Source: an uncultured Geobacter sp.
GTDB lineage: Bacteria > Desulfobacterota > Desulfuromonadia > Geobacterales > CAIOGM01
DNA length: 33,366 nucleotides
Direction: 5' to 3'
NCBI GenBank assembly: GCA_903902855.1
Contig: CAIUWK010000111.1
Location: forward strand, 1-33,366
Part shown: one piece after another, positions 20,186 to 27,831 of the stretch
Position numbering within the stretch: the first letter of the stretch is position 1
How the letters are laid out: the number at the start of each line of letters is the position of its first letter
The notes under the pieces: generated by a model
What the model saw: the letters and a program-made list of their open reading frames with translations, nothing else
Told to the model about the DNA's origin: nothing
Database searches by the model: none
Made by a program: the position numbers and the translations under genes

Positions 20186-20782
20186 TCAATTCTGTCGGCC
20201 GGAATGTTGCCCACGCTCCTGATCCTTGACAATCAGAGAGGTTACCGGTGCCTTGGAATGTCGAATAAAATGCGGATTATGATTGTCGCAAAGGCCGACG
20301 ATCACATTCAACTCTGTTTTCTCGCGCTCCAGGATATACGCCTGGAGTGCAGGGTTGCAGATGGAATCGTGGGGATAATTTTTCGTTCCCTCGCGTTCAG
20401 GAATACCGATTACCGTACCTCTTTTGCAGATGACGCAGTAGCTTTCAAATCCTTGTCCTCTGAGATAGCTAATGAATTGTCGCGTCTCCTTCAGAAGAGC
20501 GGCACAACTGGTGATACCGATCTTATTTGCCCCGAGGCTCCTGGCGTGTGCGACGATCTCCACTGCATAGCTGAACGTGCCGGAGTCCGATTGGATGTTT
20601 TCCGTCGCTACAGCCGGATAGGGTGTAGTAATCGGAGAATCCTTGTAGATATCGTTTATCTTGTTCAGCTCCTCTCTGTCCAGAGCCAATGTCAGGCACC
20701 CTTCCGGAAACTCCACGCTGCCGGTGGAATTTGTGAGGGTCGTACAGTCATCACACGTAAACGACACATTGCTATCACACAT
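20186..20782 (-). CDS. DUF1847-like cysteine-rich protein
   Basis: A protein of 198 residues resembling the DUF1847 family of putative metal-binding proteins. An N-terminal Cys cluster (CDSNVSFTCDDC) is followed by a core with KIGITSCAALLKE, ESYCVICKRG, SICNPALQA and GLCDNHNPHFIRHSKAP. It has no signal peptide, so it is probably cytoplasmic. Its start overlaps the end of the DUF2325 gene by 8 bp and follows AAGGGAGA, so the two are translationally coupled. A metal- or sulfur-sensing or transfer role is possible; none is established here. Confidence 0.75.
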   Translation of the reverse strand: MCDSNVSFTCDDCTTLTNSTGSVEFPEGCLTLALDREELNKINDIYKDSPITTPYPAVATENIQSDSGTFSYAVEIVAHARSLGANKIGITSCAALLKETRQFISYLRGQGFESYCVICKRGTVIGIPEREGTKNYPHDSICNPALQAYILEREKTELNVIVGLCDNHNPHFIRHSKAPVTSLIVKDQERGQHSGRQN

Positions 20783-21095
20783 GATAATTCTCCCTTTCCA
20801 AACGGTTACTATTTGAGATCATCAGGCAGTTCAGACAGTCTCTGAGGGTACAGACCCCACACGAATGGTGCATGAAGAGTGGAATCCGGTGTGCTCGTGC
20901 CGCTGCTACCGCCTGCTTTTTCATGGTGTGCGAAACCATATTGGTGAAGATCACCAAGGCGTCGACCTGTTTGAGCTTGGCGCCGATATTGACCTCCGAG
21001 ATATTGAAGATTTTCAGGTCAACACCCGCACGCAGCGCCTCTTCCTGATAATGTCGTTCCAATCGGTTAATTCCGCCGATCAATGCGATGTTCAT
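20775..21095 (-). CDS. DUF2325-like protein
   Basis: A protein of 106 residues matching the DUF2325 pattern: MNIALIGGINRLERHYQEEA at the start, then VDALVIFTNMVSHTMKK and a C-terminal MHHSCGVCTLRDCLNC cysteine cluster. The start at 21095 follows GAGGTG; an in-frame ATG at 21140 sits immediately after terminator L3 with no ribosome-binding site and is less likely. It is the first gene of a two-gene unit with the DUF1847 protein. Function unknown; the conserved Cys residues suggest redox or metal sensing. Confidence 0.75.
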   Translation of the reverse strand: MNIALIGGINRLERHYQEEALRAGVDLKIFNISEVNIGAKLKQVDALVIFTNMVSHTMKKQAVAAARAHRIPLFMHHSCGVCTLRDCLNCLMISNSNRLERENYHV

Positions 21096-21140
21096 GGAGT
21101 CACCTCGTTTGTGGATGGCGATGTATCGGGCGATTTCCAT

Positions 21141-21168
21141 AAAAAAAAGCCGAGGAATTTTCCTCAGC
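21141..21168 (-). terminator. leader terminator/attenuator L3
   Basis: On the minus strand GGCTGAGGAA and TTCCTCGGCT form the stem, followed by eight T residues. The sequence just before it, GACTGGAGGCTGAGGA, resembles the corresponding part of L4. It lies upstream of the DUF2325 start. Confidence 0.75.
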
Positions 21169-21237
21169 CTCCAGTCTTCTGGTCAGCAAATTCTCGACAG
21201 TCGGTTATGGTGCTTCTCGCTCCTTAAGGTTTTTAAC

Positions 21238-21252
21238 CTATATACTATATAG
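21238..21252. promoter_or_regulatory. perfect palindrome CTATATACTATATAG
   Basis: A 15-bp palindrome directly downstream of the predicted -10 of the DUF2325 promoter, well placed for a repressor. A similar TATATACTATA core lies upstream of the encapsulin promoter (20097-20107). Confidence 0.5.
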
Positions 21253-21253
21253 T

Positions 21254-21283
21254 CTTTTACCAGAAACGATTTATGGTGGTCAA
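21254..21283 (-). promoter_or_regulatory. predicted promoter of the DUF2325/DUF1847 unit
   Basis: On the minus strand TTGACC and TAAAAG are 18 bp apart. It is divergent from the promoter at 21317-21345. Confidence 0.45.
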
Positions 21284-21316
21284 GTGAATACTTTCATCGA
21301 CAGATAAAAAAATCAT

Positions 21317-21345
21317 TTGACAGAAATTAAGTTTTCTGATAAAAG
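21317..21345 (+). promoter_or_regulatory. predicted promoter of the cysK/ABC operon
   Basis: TTGACA and TAAAAG are 17 bp apart. The start near 21352 gives a leader of about 215 nt holding terminator L4. Confidence 0.6.
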
Positions 21346-21448
21346 GCTACAAAAGATATAGAGAATATGTGGTATACCTGTATTAATCAACAACCGTAAC
21401 GCAGATGCAGGCAAAATGTTAACAGAGAGCAGGCTCACTGGACATCCG

Positions 21449-21483
21449 GAGGCCGAGGAGATTTTTCCTTGGCCTCTTTTTTT
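21449..21483 (+). terminator. leader terminator/attenuator L4
   Basis: GAGGCCGAGGA and TCCTTGGCCTC pair, followed by seven T residues. It lies ~85 bp before the cysteine synthase start codon. Confidence 0.85.
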
Positions 21484-21567
21484 GTGCCGGGTGGAACCAT
21501 GGGATCAGCCCCGCCGGCATCGTTTTGCAGCAGAGCAAACTATACAGGACAAGGGAGACAGAGCTCT

Positions 21568-22497
21568 ATGGGAAGAATTTACAACAATATTACGGATCTG
21601 ATCGGTGGGACACCGCTGCTCCGTTTGAACCGGCTCTCCAGGGGATTGGGAGCCGAGGTCCTGGTAAAGCTCGAATCATTCAATCCCGGCGGCAGTGTCA
21701 AGGACAGGATCGGTTTCAGCATGCTCAAAGATGCCGAAGAGCGTGGCGTCATCAACAAGGATACCGTTATCATCGAGCCGACCAGCGGCAACACCGGCAT
21801 TGCGTTGGCGATGATAGCTGCTGCCCGTGGTTACCGGCTGATCCTCACCATGCCGGATACCATGAGCATAGAACGGCGCAACCTTCTCAAGGCCTATGGG
21901 GCTGAACTTGTCCTGACACCCGGGGGGAGCGGGATGAAGGGGGCGATACTTGAAGCAGAAAAGCTTGCAGCCAGGACCCCCAACTCATTCATGCCGCATC
22001 AGTTCCAAAATCCGGCCAATCCGGAGATTCATCGGGCAACCACCGGCGAGGAGATCTGGAATGACACGGACGGCCATGTGGATATCGTGGTGTGCGGCGT
22101 GGGGACCGGCGGCACCATCACCGGGATCGGCGAACTTTTGAAAGGGCGCAAGCCGGATATCAAAATTGTGGCTGTAGAGCCGTACGATTCGCCTGTTCTT
22201 TCCGGAGGTAAACCGGGTCCGCACAAGATTCAGGGGATCGGCCCCGGATTTATACCGGAGGTGTTGAATCCGGAGATCATCGATGAAATATTCAAGGTAA
22301 AAAACGAAGAGGCGCTGGCAACCGGCAGGCGACTGGCCAAGGAAGAGGGGGTGTTGGTGGGGATATCCTGTGGCGCGGCAGCTTTTGCCGGTCTGCGGAT
22401 AGCTGCTCGCCCGGAGAACAGAGGGAAACAGATAGTGATTGTTCTCCCCGATACCGGCGAGCGCTATCTCTCAACACCGCTATTCGAAGATATCTGA
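21568..22497 (+). CDS. cysK: cysteine synthase (second, non-enterobacterial type)
   Basis: An O-acetylserine (thiol)-lyase of 309 residues with the PLP lysine K45 in [37 protein letters not shown] and [14 protein letters not shown] follow. The GGSVKDR motif resembles Bacillus or plant CysK rather than the SVKCR type at 13563-14516. The ATG at 21568 follows AAGGGAG; an in-frame start at 21469 would run through the terminator region and is rejected. It heads a long operon of ABC transporter genes. Use of another sulfur donor (for example persulfide) is possible but unproven. Confidence 0.95.
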   Translation: MGRIYNNITDLIGGTPLLRLNRLSRGLGAEVLVKLESFNPGGSVKDRIGFSMLKDAEERGVINKDTVIIEPTSGNTGIALAMIAAARGYRLILTMPDTMSIERRNLLKAYGAELVLTPGGSGMKGAILEAEKLAARTPNSFMPHQFQNPANPEIHRATTGEEIWNDTDGHVDIVVCGVGTGGTITGIGELLKGRKPDIKIVAVEPYDSPVLSGGKPGPHKIQGIGPGFIPEVLNPEIIDEIFKVKNEEALATGRRLAKEEGVLVGISCGAAAFAGLRIAARPENRGKQIVIVLPDTGERYLSTPLFEDI

Positions 22498-22508
22498 AAG
22501 GAGGAGTC

Positions 22509-23336
22509 ATGTCCAAAGCCGAGTTGATGGAAAGCGGTGAAACTGTTGCTCATGGTGGAGTAGATCTGTCAGGGGCTCTGGACTCCCTCAATGAAAAACT
22601 CATGGATTATTACGGAATCGCAGTTCTGGTAATCCTCTGGGAAGTTGCGCCACGCCTTGGCTGGATTGACAGCCAGTTTTTTCCCGCACTCTCTTCTGTC
22701 TTTGCCGAAGGGGTCAAACTTTGGGCCGATGGGACGCTCCTGCTCCATATTGCCGTCAGCTTGCAACGAACCTTCCTGGGGCTAATGGGTGCGACGGCCC
22801 TGGCAATACCCCTGGGCTTTGTCCTCGGCGGCTGGTTCCCACGGTTTACCCGGTTTCTGTCTCCACTGTTAAATCTGTTCGGTCAGATAAATGCCTTTTC
22901 CCTCTTTCCGCTGTTCGTTCTCTTCTTCGGTATTGGTGAACTGGCAAAATTCAGCATCATCTTCTGGTCATGTCTCTGGCCGATCCTGTTTATGACTATC
23001 GCCGGCGTTCAAAGGGTGGAGCCGCTCTTTATCAAACTGGCACGATCCATGGGAGGGGGGAGGAGGATTCTGCTGGTACATGTACTGATCCCCGGGGCTC
23101 TCCCCTCAATCTTTACCGGAGTCAGAATCGGCGCCACCGTCGCCTTTCTCATGCTGATTGCCGCCGAGATGATCGGCGCCAGTAGTGGTCTCGGGTGGCT
23201 GGTACACAATTCATCGGTCAATTACATCATCCCCAGACTATATCTGGCGGCGCTGCTCATCGCGCTGCTGGGGATGATTTTCAACTACTCGCTGCACCGG
23301 CTTGAGGCTCATTTGATTCACGGGACAACGAACTGA
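22509..23336 (+). CDS. SsuC/TauC-like ABC permease 1
   Basis: A MetI-type inner-membrane permease of 275 residues in the nitrate/sulfonate/taurine class. A ~35-residue cytoplasmic N-terminus is followed by about six membrane segments. The ATPase-contact loop is LARSMGGGRRILLVHVLIP, and the C-terminal IAAEMIGASSGLGWLVHNSS is typical of SsuC. It is the first of four paralogous permeases sharing one ATPase (24195-25079). It begins 11 bp after cysK with a GGAGGA site. Linkage to cysteine synthase suggests an organosulfur substrate; the exact ligand is unknown. Confidence 0.9.
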   Translation: MSKAELMESGETVAHGGVDLSGALDSLNEKLMDYYGIAVLVILWEVAPRLGWIDSQFFPALSSVFAEGVKLWADGTLLLHIAVSLQRTFLGLMGATALAIPLGFVLGGWFPRFTRFLSPLLNLFGQINAFSLFPLFVLFFGIGELAKFSIIFWSCLWPILFMTIAGVQRVEPLFIKLARSMGGGRRILLVHVLIPGALPSIFTGVRIGATVAFLMLIAAEMIGASSGLGWLVHNSSVNYIIPRLYLAALLIALLGMIFNYSLHRLEAHLIHGTTN

Positions 23337-23369
23337 AGGTACCCGTTCACCGCAGTACAGGGAGAATCC

Positions 23370-24161
23370 ATGCCAACCAGGAATATTGTTTCACCATGGT
23401 CACTTTCCCGGTGGCTCGACCGCTCTTCGATCCTCCTTTTTTTTGCCGTGTGGGAAGTGGCGCCCAGGTGTGGGGGGCTGCTGGAGACGTTCATCGCTCC
23501 GCCATCAGTCGTGCTCATAACTCTCTGGGAACTGCTGCTGAGTGGCGAACTGTATGGTCATGTCGCGATCAGCCTGGGTCGGGCCATCTCCGGTTTTACC
23601 GGCGCCGCCCTGATTGCGCTGCCGCTGGGCTTCCTCCTGGGGGGGAACTTCACGACGTTTGAGAGAATCGTCACTCCGGTGCTGCGCTTTCTGGGACAGG
23701 TGAACCCGTTCTCACTCTTCCCCCTTTTCATCCTGATCTTCGGGATCAGCGAACTCTCAAAGGACGCCATGATCTTTTGGGTCTGCATCTGGCCGATTCT
23801 GTTCAACACCATAACCGGGGTGAAAGGGATCGATCCGCTGCTGGTAAAGTCGGCCCGCTCCATGGGAACCCGACTCTTACCCCTCTTTTTTAACGTCATC
23901 CTCCCCGCGGCTTCTCCCGGCATCTTTACCGGGCTGAAAATGGGAGCGGGAAGCGCCTTCTTCATGCTCATCGCCGCCGAGATGATCGGCGCCAGCCGTG
24001 GGCTCGGTTGGCTCGTCTGGAATGCGCAGATCAACTTCCAGATCCCGAAGCTCTTTGCGGCAACGGTGGTCATTTCGGTGTTGGGGATGATTTTGAATAC
24101 GTTGCTGGTAACAGTGGAACGCCATCTGCTGGGGTGGCGTGATTCTTCCCCTCACCACTGA
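23370..24161 (+). CDS. SsuC/TauC-like ABC permease 2
   Basis: A permease of 263 residues, homologous to permeases 1, 3 and 4. Motifs are LRFLGQVNPFSLFPLFILIF, the contact loop SARSMGTRLLPLFFNVILP, and IAAEMIGASRGLGWLVWN. It lacks the N-terminal extension of permease 1. It lies directly upstream of the ATPase gene. Confidence 0.9.
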   Translation: MPTRNIVSPWSLSRWLDRSSILLFFAVWEVAPRCGGLLETFIAPPSVVLITLWELLLSGELYGHVAISLGRAISGFTGAALIALPLGFLLGGNFTTFERIVTPVLRFLGQVNPFSLFPLFILIFGISELSKDAMIFWVCIWPILFNTITGVKGIDPLLVKSARSMGTRLLPLFFNVILPAASPGIFTGLKMGAGSAFFMLIAAEMIGASRGLGWLVWNAQINFQIPKLFAATVVISVLGMILNTLLVTVERHLLGWRDSSPHH

Positions 24162-24194
24162 CCGCTTACAGAATTCACCTTTGAGGTACCTTAT

Positions 24195-25079
24195 ATGGCT
24201 AGAGATGCCGATGTTCCGCAGCAGATACAGACCGACGCCAAGATCGTGGTGAAGGGGATAACCTCCGTCTTTCACCTAAAAAAAACCCGGACCACACCGG
24301 CCGGAGAGTTCATTGCCCTGAATGATATCAATCTTGAAGTACGAAAGGGGGAGTTTCTGGTGCTGGTGGGCCCTTCCGGGTGCGGCAAGTCCACACTCCT
24401 GGACATCCTTGCCGGTCTGGCTCACCCCACATCCGGAGGAGTCTATATTGACGGGAAAAAAGTGACCGGCCCGGCCCTGGACCGAGGGATCGTACTGCAG
24501 GGGTATGCGCTCTTTCCCTGGAGAACCGTTCGTCAGAATGTGGAGTTCGGACTTGAAATCAAGAAGGTACCCAAGCAGGAGCGTGCCGCAATCAGTGATA
24601 ATTTCATTCACCTGGTGGGGCTGGACGGTTTTGCCGATCGCTTCCCCCACGAACTCTCCGGGGGGATGAAACAACGGGTCGCCATTGCCCGCGCCCTGGC
24701 CTATGACCCCGAGGTTCTTCTCATGGATGAACCATTTGCCGCGGTGGATGCTCAGACCCGGGAGAGTCTGCAGGATGAACTGCTCCGTATCTGGGAGGCT
24801 ACCGGTAAGACAATTCTGTTCGTGACACACAGCATCGAGGAGGCGGTCTTTCTTGGGGACAGGGTTGCCGTATTGACTCCCAACCCAGGGACCCTGCGTG
24901 AGATCGTCAAGATAGATCTGCCGAGGCCGCGTCATAACAGCGATACCCGCTCTTCCGCGGAGTTCGGCTGGATTCGGCGCAAGATCTGGGAACTGTTGCA
25001 AAATGCTCCGTCGGACGCGAGACCCCATCCTAATGCCGTGCCGGTTGCGGACGCCATCTCGCCGACAGCTGCACTGTAA
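24195..25079 (+). CDS. SsuB/TauB-like ABC transporter ATPase
   Basis: An ATPase of 294 residues, the nucleotide-binding subunit for the SsuC-like permeases. Walker A is GPSGCGKST (59-67), the Q-loop LQGYALFPWR, the signature LSGGMKQR (154-161), Walker B VLLMDEP (174-180), and the H-loop FVTHSIEEA. The pattern matches the nitrate/sulfonate/taurine ATPase family. The C-terminal ~30 residues are Pro/Ala-rich and of unknown role. It is the only ATPase for four permeases, so it presumably serves all. An R2 repeat separates it from permease 3. Confidence 0.93.
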   Translation: MARDADVPQQIQTDAKIVVKGITSVFHLKKTRTTPAGEFIALNDINLEVRKGEFLVLVGPSGCGKSTLLDILAGLAHPTSGGVYIDGKKVTGPALDRGIVLQGYALFPWRTVRQNVEFGLEIKKVPKQERAAISDNFIHLVGLDGFADRFPHELSGGMKQRVAIARALAYDPEVLLMDEPFAAVDAQTRESLQDELLRIWEATGKTILFVTHSIEEAVFLGDRVAVLTPNPGTLREIVKIDLPRPRHNSDTRSSAEFGWIRRKIWELLQNAPSDARPHPNAVPVADAISPTAAL

Positions 25080-25084
25080 TCGAA

Positions 25085-25207
25085 CTTCAGGTTGATAGGC
25101 TGAAGGCTGAAGAGTATGAGGAAAACCTCTGCAAGATCAATAACGGCGACCCCTACGAGACGGGTTTGACCTTCAGCCTTCAGTCTTCAGTCTTCAGCCT
25201 CACTACC
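25085..25207. repeat. palindromic intergenic repeat, family R2 (copy b)
   Basis: AGGCTGAAGGCTGAAGA and a mirrored TTCAGCCTTCAGTCTTCAG form the arms. The core CGACCCCTACGAGACGGGTT is nearly the same as in copy a (11610-11730). This copy lies inside an operon, between the ATPase and permease 3, and may reduce downstream expression. Confidence 0.85.
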
Positions 25208-25223
25208 ACGCTTTGAGGAACTA

Positions 25224-26207
25224 ATGTCCCAGGCCGGATACATGAACAACTACCTCCTCCGCTCATCGGGGGTTCTCTTATTCCTGACACTTTGGGAAAC
25301 AGCGCCTCGGCTTGCGTGGTTGGACCCGTATTTTGTCCCTCCCTTATCGGTGGTGGTGGCGGAGATCGGCCTGCTGCTGGGAACCGGCGACCTGCCGATC
25401 CATCTCCTGGTCAGCAGTTGGCGGGGGGTGACGGGACTTTTCCTGGCGCTGCTCATCGCCCTGCCGCTGGGGGTCATTCTCGGCCGGTGGCTGACCGGTC
25501 TCGCCGACGCTCTTGATCCGTTGCTCCGGGTTCTGAGCCAGGTTAACCCGTTTGCGCTGCTCCCGCTGTTCCTCCTCTTCTTCGGCATCGGCGAAACCGC
25601 CAAAGTGGCGGTGGTTACCTGGGTGACTCTCTGGCCCATACTGTTCTACACGATAACCGCAACCCGAACGGTGGATCCGCTTCAGATCAAGTCTGCGGCC
25701 GCCCTGGGGGTTACCCGCAGCCAGATGCTCTGCAAGGTTATCCTGCCGGCGGCGGTTCCGACCATCTTCATCGGGATCAGGATCGGTGCGTCGCTGACCT
25801 TCTTTATTCTGATTGCGGCGGAGATGCTCGGCGCCGGCAGCGGCCTGGGGTGGCTGGTGCACAATTCAGCGATGAACTATCTGATACCGCGAATCTACGC
25901 CGGTGCGACCTTCATCATACTTCTCGGGTTTCTCTTGAACCGTTTTCTTTTGTATCTGGAGAAATCACTGTTCGCCTGGCAGGAATATCCGGCGAGTTGG
26001 ACAACGGCTGGAGAGATCCGACCATACGTATGGCGTCCCGGCAAGGGGGCCGCCATCGCAGGAGCAGCGACCCTTTCCGTGATACTCATCCTCGGCGCCT
26101 GTGAGGTGCGAAAGCTCAACCAGGAGGCAATGGCCGGCGCCGGGGGCTCTTCCGGTCACGCCAAGCATTTCGGCACTCCCGTGGAAAGCGGCTCTGGAGG
26201 TTTCTGA
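25224..26207 (+). CDS. SsuC/TauC-like ABC permease 3 with C-terminal extension
   Basis: A permease of 327 residues, about 60 longer than its paralogs. The core carries LRVLSQVNPFALLPLFLLFF and IAAEMLGAGSGLGWLVHNS. After the usual end there is an extra hydrophobic segment (about 274-293, ending LILGAC) and a Gly/Ser-rich tail. LGAC is lipobox-like, but it follows an internal membrane segment, so lipidation is doubtful. The ATG follows TTGAGGA. Its stop overlaps the next start (TGATG). Confidence 0.88.
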   Translation: MSQAGYMNNYLLRSSGVLLFLTLWETAPRLAWLDPYFVPPLSVVVAEIGLLLGTGDLPIHLLVSSWRGVTGLFLALLIALPLGVILGRWLTGLADALDPLLRVLSQVNPFALLPLFLLFFGIGETAKVAVVTWVTLWPILFYTITATRTVDPLQIKSAAALGVTRSQMLCKVILPAAVPTIFIGIRIGASLTFFILIAAEMLGAGSGLGWLVHNSAMNYLIPRIYAGATFIILLGFLLNRFLLYLEKSLFAWQEYPASWTTAGEIRPYVWRPGKGAAIAGAATLSVILILGACEVRKLNQEAMAGAGGSSGHAKHFGTPVESGSGGF

Positions 26208-26998
26208 TGGGAAAAAACACCGTTAGGAAAGCCGGAGTGATCCTGCTGTTTCTGGCACTCTGGGAGCTTGCGCCGCTCATCGGACTGGTGGACCCGGTGT
26301 TCATTCCCCGGTTTTCCGGGGTTGTGCAGACCATCCTGGAGCTCTACAAAACGGGAGAATTTGTCCAGCATACCCGGATCAGCCTGCTGCGCGCTTTCAC
26401 CGGCCTGGCAACGGCAGTGGTGATCGGTTTGCCGCTGGGACTGCTCCTGGGGGGATGGTTTCCCCGTATCCGGCAGGCCACCGAACCCCTCATGGAGCTG
26501 TTTGCCGTGGCGAACCCGGTAATTCTGGCGCATATCATCATCTTTTTTCTGGGGATCGGTGAATCGGCCAAGACCTTTATCATCGCCTGGCTCTGCGTCT
26601 GGCCGATCATCTTCAGCACCATAACCGGCATCCGCACCGCCGACGAATCCCTCCTGAAGGCCGCCAGATCGCTTGGTCTTGGGCGCTGGCAGCTCTTTCG
26701 CCTGGTGGTCCTCCCCTCTGCCGCCCCTTCACTCTTTACGGGACTCCGGCTTGCCGCCGGTTACGCCTTTATCATGCTGATTGCCGCGGAGATGATGGGG
26801 GCAGGCAGCGGTCTGGGGTGGTTCGTCTTGCAGAGTCAGGAGAACTACCATGTCCTGAGGCTCTTTGCCGGGGCAACGGTCATAACATTTCTGGCGGTAC
26901 TGACGGATGTCTCGATAAAGCTGCTGCAGAACCGGTTTGCCTTTTGGAACGGGGGACCGGCCGAGAATGTCCTTGAACAAGGGAGGTGGATGGCATGA
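26207..26998 (+). CDS. SsuC/TauC-like ABC permease 4
   Basis: A permease of 263 residues with MELFAVANPVILAHIIIFFL, the contact loop AARSLGLGRWQLFRLVVLP, and IAAEMMGAGSGLGWFVLQS. It diverges from the other three at the central QVNPFSLFPLF-type motif, which here reads AVANPVILAHI, so its partner or substrate may differ. Its start overlaps the previous stop and its stop overlaps the next start (ATGA), so translation is coupled. Confidence 0.9.
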   Translation: MGKNTVRKAGVILLFLALWELAPLIGLVDPVFIPRFSGVVQTILELYKTGEFVQHTRISLLRAFTGLATAVVIGLPLGLLLGGWFPRIRQATEPLMELFAVANPVILAHIIIFFLGIGESAKTFIIAWLCVWPIIFSTITGIRTADESLLKAARSLGLGRWQLFRLVVLPSAAPSLFTGLRLAAGYAFIMLIAAEMMGAGSGLGWFVLQSQENYHVLRLFAGATVITFLAVLTDVSIKLLQNRFAFWNGGPAENVLEQGRWMA

Positions 26999-27483
26999 TC
27001 AAGGGAGTGGCATTTCTAATTCTGATGGTTCTTATCATTACCGCCGGTGCTGCCGAAGCGAGGGGCCCTCGCATCGGTGAGGTAATACCTTCCGTGCAAC
27101 TGCTGAACATGGCCGGACGGACGGTGGGTACGGCGCAGTATGGCGGCAAGGTGGTCGTACTCTATTTCTGGACCGATGCCTGCGGCTGCAAGGAACAACT
27201 GCTTGCACTCCGCCCTGTTATCGGGAGCCTCAGGAACCGTCCCCTGGCGTTCCTGGCGGTGAATGCCGGGCAGGAGAGAGAGAAGATTCGGCAGTTTATT
27301 GCCGAGAACAGAGTGCCGTATGAGGTACTGCTTGATGAAAAGGGGGGTGCCGCCAGGAATCAGTTGGGAGTCAAGGTGCTCCCCACGATTTTCGTGATCA
27401 GCCGGGACGGGGTACTGAGAGAAAAACTGATCGGCGTGGTGGATACCAAAAAACTTGAAAAGATCATCAGCAGCTATCTTTAA
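26995..27483 (+). CDS. secreted thioredoxin-like (TlpA/redoxin) protein
   Basis: A protein of 162 residues with an N-terminal signal or anchor (MIKGVAFLILMVLIITAGAAEA) and a redoxin fold. Landmarks are GKVVVLYFWTDACGCKE and the cis-proline segment VKVLPTIFVISRDG. The active site is C-G-C rather than the usual C-x-x-C, so its redox chemistry may be atypical. The ATG at 26995 follows GGAGGTGG at workable spacing; ATG 26986 is too close to the site. It probably acts in the periplasm, perhaps reducing or delivering thiols for the neighbouring transporters. Confidence 0.82.
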   Translation: MIKGVAFLILMVLIITAGAAEARGPRIGEVIPSVQLLNMAGRTVGTAQYGGKVVVLYFWTDACGCKEQLLALRPVIGSLRNRPLAFLAVNAGQEREKIRQFIAENRVPYEVLLDEKGGAARNQLGVKVLPTIFVISRDGVLREKLIGVVDTKKLEKIISSYL

Positions 27484-27498
27484 ACGAGGATGTTATTT

Positions 27499-27831
27499 AT
27501 GCACCGCCACTCTACGCACTTTTTTTCCTGCATGGCAGCGCTCATGCTGGCGGCGTCAACTCTTTGCGTTCATGGTTTGCTTGTCTCCCAGTGGGCAGGA
27601 CCCTCGCTGGCGCAAAAGTCCGCCCTGGTCCGTACCCTGCGGTTGACCGATCTCTGTCTCTTTACCGAGGCGAGTTATACCCGCCATAGTTCCATGGCCG
27701 ACCTGAGCACGCCGTTCCAGGATTCGCCCTGCGCCTTCGAGCACTTTCCCTCCGGATCACTGCTGGCACCTCCGCGCCATCTTTCCGGCGTACACCCTTC
27801 ACGGATGACGGTGACTAAAAATGACCGGTAA
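27499..27831 (+). CDS. small membrane or exported protein of unknown function
   Basis: A protein of 110 residues that I do not recognise. A hydrophobic N-terminal segment (SCMAALMLAASTLCVHGLLV) looks like a signal peptide or anchor. The rest holds two cysteines (DLCLFTEA and DSPCAFEH) that could form a disulfide. The start at 27499 has GAGG at 9 bp; the ATG at 27490 touches it. Its end overlaps the start of the FtsX-type permease by 11 bp, so it belongs to that transporter unit. Confidence 0.65.
   Translation: MHRHSTHFFSCMAALMLAASTLCVHGLLVSQWAGPSLAQKSALVRTLRLTDLCLFTEASYTRHSSMADLSTPFQDSPCAFEHFPSGSLLAPPRHLSGVHPSRMTVTKNDR

Noticed and set aside
21483..21500. A T-box-like GGGTGGAACC string in the cysK leader
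   Set aside because: It lies after the terminator rather than before it, and no T-box specifier stem is evident.
21469..21567. An earlier start for the second cysteine synthase
   Set aside because: It would add 33 residues not seen in the family and begins within the leader terminator region; ATG 21568 has a ribosome-binding site.
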